In this document: positions 58,916-64,000 of the stretch, piece by piece | How the letters are laid out: every line of letters starts with the position of its first letter | Position numbering within the stretch: position 1 is the first letter of the stretch | Assembly: GCA_052139675.1 (NCBI GenBank) | Contig: JBKQWE010000083.1 | Location: 1-64,000, forward strand | Reading direction: 5' to 3' | Origin: JBEKCB01 sp052139675 | GTDB taxonomy: Bacteria; Planctomycetota; Brocadiia; CAIUPP01 | Length of the DNA: 64,000 nucleotides | Notes under the pieces: model-generated | What the model saw: the letters and a program-made list of their open reading frames with translations, nothing else | The model's database searches: none | Told to the model about the DNA's origin: nothing | Made by a program: the position numbers and the translations under genes

Positions 58916-59485
58916 TCACTCTCGTCTTTTGGGACGGCGAATCCGTTTTCGCGCGATAAACGGCTTGTGATCCCGCTCCTCCGACCGCGCCATCATGTAG
59001 AGCAGGTCGGAGAGGCGGTTGAGGTAAACCGCCACGCTGCGGTTCGGCACGGCCCTGGCGCGGCGCAGCGCGACGACGAGCCGTTCCGCGCGGCGCGCCA
59101 CGGTCCGGCAGACATCCAGCAGCGCGGAGGTCGCGCTCTCGCCGGGGATGAGAAAGCAGCACTCCGTAAGCTTGACTTTCCTCTCGAGCGCCGCCGTCAA
59201 CGCCTCCAGTCGCTTCACGTAAGCGCCGTCCACTCGAAGTTCCAGCCGCCGCAGGTTCTGCGGCAGCGTCATCAGCTCCGAGCTCACGATAAAGATGTCC
59301 CGCTGGACCGCATGGATCGCCTGCCGAGTCTTCTCCTCGCGGATGGACGCCTTCGCCAGGCCGAGGAGCGAGTTCAGTTCATCGAGCGTGCCGACTGCGT
59401 GGATGCGCAGGTCGTCCTTCCGCACGCGCCCGCCGAAGAGCAGGTCCGTCCAGCCCGCGTCCCCGCGCCCGGTCGTAACGCTCAT
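58916..59485 (-). CDS. pduO: Cob(I)alamin adenosyltransferase, PduO type
   Basis: 189 residues from ATG 59485, preceded by GGAGG. TGRGDAGWTDLLFGGRVRKDD, then HAVGTLDELNSLLGLAK, and C-terminal CRTVARRAERLVVAL and YLNRLSDLLYMMAR match the PduO family (the first block is quoted up to its 20th residue plus one). It transfers the 5'-deoxyadenosyl group of ATP to cob(I)alamin, forming adenosylcobalamin. No B12-dependent enzyme gene is nearby. The LRR gene follows within 9 nt. Confidence 0.93.
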   Translation of the reverse strand: MSVTTGRGDAGWTDLLFGGRVRKDDLRIHAVGTLDELNSLLGLAKASIREEKTRQAIHAVQRDIFIVSSELMTLPQNLRRLELRVDGAYVKRLEALTAALERKVKLTECCFLIPGESATSALLDVCRTVARRAERLVVALRRARAVPNRSVAVYLNRLSDLLYMMARSEERDHKPFIARKRIRRPKRRE

Positions 59486-59553
59486 AGTCGCTTCCTCCCT
59501 AAGTATCGGCCGTTTGCATGATAACATTAAGCGTTCGGCACTCGGCAATATGG

Positions 59554-59582
59554 TTGACTGTTCCGTCCCGACCGAATAGCAT
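59554..59582 (+). promoter_or_regulatory. Promoter of the ygiQ operon
   Basis: TTGACT (59554-59559), 17-bp spacer, TAGCAT (59577-59582). It serves the YgiQ gene and, by overlap, the glycosyltransferase gene after it. Confidence 0.6.
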
Positions 59583-59626
59583 GGAGCCGTGGATGTTCGG
59601 CCGGATGGACCTCCAAGGGATTCCCT

Positions 59627-61456
59627 GTGCCTCCTGAAGCGATTTTGCCCGCCTTTCTGCCCGTGACCCCGGACGAGGCGAAGGAGCGCGGCTGGGACGA
59701 ACTCGACGTGATCATCGTCACCGGCGACGCCTATGTGGACCATTCTTCCTTCGCGCCGGCGTGGCTCGGACGGATGCTCGAGGCGAAACGGTTCCGCGTC
59801 GGCATCCTCACGCGGCCGCGGGCGGACCCTGTTGAGGACATCGCGCGGCTCGGCAAGCCGCGGTTGTTCTTCGCGGTCGCGGCCGGATCGGTGGACTCGA
59901 TGGTCAACAATTACACAGCGCTGAAGCGGCCGCGGCGCGAGGACGACTACGCGCCCGGCGGCATCGGCGGCGGCCGGCCGAACCGCGCGGTGATCGCCTA
60001 CTGCAACATGATCCGGCGCGTCTTCGGCGGGTCGGTGGGAATCCTCGCCGGCGGCATCGAGGCGTCGCTGCGGCGGTTCGCGCATTACGATTTCTGGGAC
60101 GACGCCGTCCGGCGCCCGATCATCCTCGACGCGCCCGCCGACGCGATCGTCTACGGCATGGGCGAGCTGCCGCTCGAGGAGATCGCCCAGGCGATGCGCT
60201 CCCGAATGTCCCGCGACAGCGCGGACGCGACGGCTTCCGAGGCGCTCGCCGCCGTGGCCCGAAGCGTGCGCGGCGTCGTCTACCGGACCGCCGCGTCCAC
60301 GCCCGCGCCGAACGGCTATCGTGCGCTGCCAACTTTCGAGGAGGTCCGCTCGAAGCCGCACGCGCAGGTCCGCTCCTTTCAGCAGGAAATCGAGTCGCGC
60401 GAGACCGGCCTCTGCCAGGACTGCGCCGGCTATCGCGTCGTGGCGAACCCGCCCGCGCGGGCGCTGACCACCGCGGAGATGGACGCGCTCTACTCGATGC
60501 GTTTCCGGCGCCAGGCGCACCCGTCCTACCGCGAGCGCGTCCCCGCGCTGGAGCAGGTGCAATTCTCCATCACCAGCCATCGCGGCTGCTTCGGCGGTTG
60601 CGCGTTCTGCGGCATCTACACGCACCAGGGCAAGGCCGTGCAGAGCCGCTCGCGCAACTCGGTCCTGCTCGAGGTGAAGCAGATCGTCCGCCACCCCGAG
60701 TTCAAAGGCACCATCCGCGACATCGGCGGGCCTTCGGCGAACATGTGGATGCTCGGCTGCAAGCACGGCGCGCCGTGCGCCAAGCCGAGCTGTCTGGCCC
60801 CGCGCATGTGCCGGAACCTGAACGCGAACGGCCTGCCTTATCTGGAACTGCTCTCCGCGGCGCGGAAGGTCAAGGGCGTCAAGCACCTCTTTGTGACGAC
60901 CGGCGTTCGGATGGACCTGGCGCTGGCGTGCGACCCGTTCGTCGAGGCGTTTGCCGAGCACTACACCAGCGGCCACGCGAAGGTGGCTCCCGAGCACGTC
61001 GTCCCGGCCGTCCTGCAATTGATGATGAAGCCGGAGGGCGAACTGTTCGTCCGGTTCCTGGAGAAATTCCGCCGCGCCTCGGCGAAAGCCGGCAAGGAGC
61101 AGTACGTGCTGCCGTACCTCATCGCCGCGCATCCCGGTTCGAGGGTGCAGGACATGCTCGAGGTCGCGCTCTACCTGCAACGCGAACGGCTGCGCGTGGA
61201 GCAATGCCAGGTCTTCATCCCGCTGCCGGGCACCGCCAGCGCGGTGATGTACGCGACGGGGATCAGCCCGTTCACCGGCGAGCGCGTCTTCGTCGAGCGC
61301 GATCCGCGCCGCCGCGAGATGCAGAAAGCCCTCGTGCTGTATCATCTGCCGGAGAGCCGCAAGCTCATCCTCGAAGCGCTGGACATCTGCGGCCATCCCG
61401 AGCTGGCGCGAGTCCTGGTCCCGCCGAAGCCGACTCGGAGGCCGCGGCGGCCATGA
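59627..61456 (+). CDS. ygiQ: YgiQ-family radical SAM protein (UPF0313)
   Basis: 609 residues starting at GTG. An N-terminal region shared by the family (WDELDVIIVTGDAYVDHSSF, KPRLFFAVAAGSVDSMVNNY) is followed by the radical-SAM cluster motif CFGGCAFC (C-x3-C-x2-C) in SHRGCFGGCAFCGIYTHQG, then DIGGPSANMW and Cys-rich KHGAPCAKPSC / CLAPRMC. The substrate of YgiQ is not known. The stop overlaps the next start (ATGA). Confidence 0.95.
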   Translation: MPPEAILPAFLPVTPDEAKERGWDELDVIIVTGDAYVDHSSFAPAWLGRMLEAKRFRVGILTRPRADPVEDIARLGKPRLFFAVAAGSVDSMVNNYTALKRPRREDDYAPGGIGGGRPNRAVIAYCNMIRRVFGGSVGILAGGIEASLRRFAHYDFWDDAVRRPIILDAPADAIVYGMGELPLEEIAQAMRSRMSRDSADATASEALAAVARSVRGVVYRTAASTPAPNGYRALPTFEEVRSKPHAQVRSFQQEIESRETGLCQDCAGYRVVANPPARALTTAEMDALYSMRFRRQAHPSYRERVPALEQVQFSITSHRGCFGGCAFCGIYTHQGKAVQSRSRNSVLLEVKQIVRHPEFKGTIRDIGGPSANMWMLGCKHGAPCAKPSCLAPRMCRNLNANGLPYLELLSAARKVKGVKHLFVTTGVRMDLALACDPFVEAFAEHYTSGHAKVAPEHVVPAVLQLMMKPEGELFVRFLEKFRRASAKAGKEQYVLPYLIAAHPGSRVQDMLEVALYLQRERLRVEQCQVFIPLPGTASAVMYATGISPFTGERVFVERDPRRREMQKALVLYHLPESRKLILEALDICGHPELARVLVPPKPTRRPRRP

Positions 61457-63228
61457 CCACCCATGATATTCCGCACTCCGGACTCGGCACTGCGCACTTT
61501 CTAGCCGTGCTGATCGCCATCGCGATTCTCGGATATCTCGTCCTGCCCGGCTTGCGCTGGGGCCTTCCGTCCGAGGAGCGCAACATCCTGACGTTCGGCG
61601 CGGACCGCAGCGCGTGGCGCGCGCCGCCGATCTCCGAGCGCGAAAAAGATTCGCCGTGGACCTACTACCCGAACTACCTGAGCGGCGGGCCGAAGCGCAC
61701 CGGCGCCTCGCCGCGGAGCGCGTTCAATCCGCTGCGCAGCTACCATCCCGACGAGTACGTATTCCTCAAGAGCCTCAGCGCGATGAAGCCGTCGGCGCTG
61801 AAGGTGTTCCCCGGATTCTTCGGCTGGCCGGCGCTGCAGTTCTACGTCAGCGGAGTCGCGCTGAAAGTTTCATCGTGGTTCGGCGCGGTCACGCTCGTCC
61901 GCGACATGGATTTCTACTTCCAGCATCCCGAGCAGGCGGCACGGCTGTACGAGGTCGGGCGGATCGTCACCTTGCTCTTTGCCGCCGGATGCATCTTCGT
62001 CATCTGGCGCACGGCGGGAAGGCTGTTCGGGGCGGCGGGCGGGACCGCAGCGGCGCTGCTGCTGGCCGTGACGCCGCTCTTCACGATCAACGCGCGCTAC
62101 TGGACCGCCGACGTGCCGATGCTGTTCTGGATTTCGCTGGCGTTCCTCTTCTCGACCCACATCCTCGCGGGCGGCGGGCGGCGCTGGTACGTGCTCGGCG
62201 GAATCGCCGTGGGCCTGGCCGCGGCCACGCGCTACCAGGGAGCGGCGGCCGCGTCCCTGATCGCCGCCGCGCACTGGATGCGGCCCGCCGACGCTGAAGC
62301 TATGGCGGGCAAGCCCGACGCCGGCGATTGGCGCGAAAGGGCGCGGCGGTCCTTCACATCGGGAGACCTCTGGATCGCGGCCGCGATCTCGCTCGCGGTG
62401 TTCCTGGCGTGCAACCCGTACATCCTCGCGCGGCCAGGGCAATTCGTGCAGGAGTTCTCGGGCGAATTGAAGGGAAGCCATGACAACTGGGCGCGGTTCG
62501 CATTGGATGGGGCGTTTTCAGTCGTGACCGGACTCGGGTTGATCTTCCTCTTCGCAATCTTTGCGGCATCGTTCCTCGCCGCGGTCCGGCGCGACCGGGC
62601 GATATCGTTTGTCCTGCTCGGTTTCGGCCTGCCGGCGGCGGTCCTCTTCGTCGGCCGGCCGGCGATGGCGCGGTACTGGATGCCCGTCCTGCCGCTGCCG
62701 GTGCTGCTGGCCGCCTGGGCGTTCGCCACGGTCCATCGGCATGGAGTGGAACGGCGCAAGCCGGGCGCGATTGTCGCTCCGCTGATCCTGCTGGTGATCG
62801 TCCTTGTCGCAATGGGCCTGCAGTCGTTCGCTTTCGCCCGGCTCTACTCTGACCCGCAGTGCGACACACGCACCCGCGCGGGCGAGTGGATCGCCAAGAG
62901 TATTCCGGCCGGAACGACGATCGGCGTGCTTTCCGAGCCGTGGCAGTTCGAGCTTCCGCCGCTCGACTCGCGGAAGTTCGTCATTCGCAACCCCAGCGAC
63001 TCCACAGCGCACGGACCGGAGGATTTCCTCGTTATGAGCGACCTGCAATTCGCTCCGGAGGGTAGATTGCAGAGCGAGAAGGAGTTCCTGTCAGGCCACG
63101 TCGTCATCCAGCGTTTCGAGGCGTGGCCGGTCGGCCAGAAACTTGCCCTGCGGTACGGCCCGCAGGACATGCACTATGCGAATCCCGAAATCATAATCGC
63201 CGAGCGCATATCGAAGGGCGGACGCTGA
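61453..63228 (+). CDS. GT39/PMT-like membrane glycosyltransferase
   Basis: 591 residues from ATG 61453 in ATGA overlap with ygiQ. About 10-12 TM helices. The first luminal loop contains YHPDEYVFLKSLSAM, resembling the acidic motif of the family. Helices such as GCIFVIWRTAGRLFGAAGGT and LAVTPLFTINARYWTADVPM fit GT-C enzymes that use polyprenyl-phosphate sugars. The C-terminal soluble domain (about 480-591) has strands around TIGVLSEPWQFELPPLD. Acceptor unknown. asnB follows directly. Confidence 0.82.
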   Translation: MTTHDIPHSGLGTAHFLAVLIAIAILGYLVLPGLRWGLPSEERNILTFGADRSAWRAPPISEREKDSPWTYYPNYLSGGPKRTGASPRSAFNPLRSYHPDEYVFLKSLSAMKPSALKVFPGFFGWPALQFYVSGVALKVSSWFGAVTLVRDMDFYFQHPEQAARLYEVGRIVTLLFAAGCIFVIWRTAGRLFGAAGGTAAALLLAVTPLFTINARYWTADVPMLFWISLAFLFSTHILAGGGRRWYVLGGIAVGLAAATRYQGAAAASLIAAAHWMRPADAEAMAGKPDAGDWRERARRSFTSGDLWIAAAISLAVFLACNPYILARPGQFVQEFSGELKGSHDNWARFALDGAFSVVTGLGLIFLFAIFAASFLAAVRRDRAISFVLLGFGLPAAVLFVGRPAMARYWMPVLPLPVLLAAWAFATVHRHGVERRKPGAIVAPLILLVIVLVAMGLQSFAFARLYSDPQCDTRTRAGEWIAKSIPAGTTIGVLSEPWQFELPPLDSRKFVIRNPSDSTAHGPEDFLVMSDLQFAPEGRLQSEKEFLSGHVVIQRFEAWPVGQKLALRYGPQDMHYANPEIIIAERISKGGR

Positions 63229-64000
63229 ATGTGCGGCATCTGCGGAATCGTCGGGCTGAACGCCGCGGCCGGCTTCGGACAGCCGGACATCGCGCGCATG
63301 TGCGATGCGCTGGCGCACCGCGGTCCCGATGACTCGGGGTTCCATCTCGGCGATTTCAAAGTCGAGAGCGGACCGTGCCGCGTCGGACTCGGCCACCGGC
63401 GGCTGAGCATCATTGACCTGGCGAAAGGGCACCAGCCGCTGTCGAACGAGGACGGCACGGTCTGGATCGTCTTCAACGGCGAGATTTATAACTTTCAGGA
63501 GCTTCGGCCGGCGCTCGTCGCGCAGGGGCACCGGTTCCGAACCGACTCCGACACGGAAGTCATCGTCCACCTCTACGAGCAGAAGGGCGCGGAGTGCCTC
63601 CACGAGCTGCGCGGGATGTTCGCCTTCGCGATCTGGGATTCCGCCGCGCGCAGCCTGTTTCTCGCGCGCGACCGCATTGGGCAAAAGCCGCTGTGCTACC
63701 GCGTCGAGAAAGACCGCATTCTCTTCGGCTCCGAGATCAAGTCCATACTCGCGGCCGGCGGCGTGCCGCGCGAACTCTCGCTCGAGGCGCTGCATCATTA
63801 CCTGACCTATCAGTACGTACCGCACCCGCTGACGATGTTCCAGGGCATCGCCAAGCTGCCGCCGGGCCATTACCTGACGTGGAAGGACGGCCGCGCGGAG
63901 GTGCGCGAGTACTGGCGTCCGACGTGCCGCCCGGAGCCGCTGAAGGAGGCGGAGTGCGTCGCGCGCGTGCGCGAACTGCTCACGGAATCCGTCCGGCTGC
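63229..64000 (+). CDS. asnB: Asparagine synthase (glutamine-hydrolysing), 5' part
   Basis: At least 257 residues, cut by the window end. It starts directly after the glycosyltransferase stop. MCGICGIVG gives the Ntn nucleophile Cys2; RGPDD, GLGHRRLSIIDL, NGEIYNF and the region through FARDRIGQKPL match class II amidotransferases of the AsnB type. The C-terminal synthetase domain lies outside. Many AsnB homologues beside glycosyltransferases modify surface sugars or antigens rather than make Asn. Confidence 0.93.
   Translation, partial: MCGICGIVGLNAAAGFGQPDIARMCDALAHRGPDDSGFHLGDFKVESGPCRVGLGHRRLSIIDLAKGHQPLSNEDGTVWIVFNGEIYNFQELRPALVAQGHRFRTDSDTEVIVHLYEQKGAECLHELRGMFAFAIWDSAARSLFLARDRIGQKPLCYRVEKDRILFGSEIKSILAAGGVPRELSLEALHHYLTYQYVPHPLTMFQGIAKLPPGHYLTWKDGRAEVREYWRPTCRPEPLKEAECVARVRELLTESVRL

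Noticed and set aside
59486..61396. Long N-terminal extension of the cobalamin adenosyltransferase frame
   Set aside because: The extension is antisense to ygiQ. The PduO domain starts right at ATG 59485, which has its own GGAGG.
60598..61452. N-terminal extension of the GT39-like gene
   Set aside because: It overlaps ygiQ in another frame and has no domain; ATG 61453 overlaps the ygiQ stop.

Overview
This window is a 64 kb chromosomal segment of a GC-rich bacterium, probably uncultured. It carries core genes (dnaA, dnaG-rpoD, hisS, aspS, accA), an Mla-type lipid transport cluster and a nearly complete type II secretion (T2SS) operon, so the cell is Gram-negative-like with an outer membrane. 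Planctomycete/Verrucomicrobia-style 24-residue leucine-rich repeats, a giant exported protein ending in a CFI-box C-terminal domain, and intergenic spaces full of low-complexity inverted repeats suggest the PVC group or a neighbouring candidate phylum (Hydrogenedentota or Sumerlaeota type). I cannot fix the lineage from sequence alone. GTG and TTG starts are frequent, and several promoters match the sigma-70 consensus with 16-18 bp spacers.

Layout. 1-3.4 kb: a hybrid sensor kinase and an HD-GYP response regulator, separated by a two-hairpin repeat element whose second copy lies inside the T2SS operon. 3.6-5.6 kb: a MazEF-like toxin-antitoxin pair and a Gfo/Idh/MocA dehydrogenase. 5.7-9.8 kb: a visibly more AT-rich three-gene operon encoding a metallo-beta-lactamase-fold protein with a flexible tail ending in Ala-Gly, an E2-E1-JAB triple fusion, and a four-TM protein. 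This is the most interesting locus: a ubiquitin-like conjugation cassette, probably anti-phage, with no separate ubiquitin-like protein and no CD-NTase. A divergent consensus promoter beside it reads into structured sequence without a convincing gene. 10.4-14.2 kb: a PabA/TrpG amidotransferase, an ApgM-family protein that has lost most of its metal ligands, a possible oriC with two DnaA boxes, and dnaA. 14.3-16.2 kb: an orphan HicB next to an aborted hicA start, a second MBL-fold protein and a small secreted protein.

16.3-28.8 kb (minus strand): a PAS plus coiled-coil protein, a PEGA lipoprotein, mlaD-mlaF-mlaE, a lipoprotein, aspS, hisS and a polytopic glycosyltransferase-like protein. 29.2-32.6 kb: dnaG-rpoD. 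32.7-38.7 kb: accA, a divergent nagA, and a secreted CAP-domain protein with a translationally coupled secreted partner. 39.1-45.8 kb: a 1912-residue exported protein with an apparently inactive gingipain-like (C25) domain, followed immediately by gspC. This pair converges on gspL-M-K-D-E-F-G-H-I-J (56.0-45.8 kb). 56.5-64 kb: a small membrane protein, two leucine-rich-repeat proteins downstream of a cobalamin adenosyltransferase gene, a YgiQ radical-SAM protein, a GT39-like membrane glycosyltransferase and the 5' part of asnB.

Working together: the T2SS genes plus the gspC-linked giant protein look like an export machine and a likely substrate. The mla cluster with its lipoproteins is an envelope-maintenance unit. 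The MBL/E2-E1-JAB/4TM operon, the two TA loci (one decayed) and the second MBL gene make 3.6-16 kb an accessory region broken up by core genes. No rRNA, tRNA, CRISPR array, integrase or transposase gene was seen.
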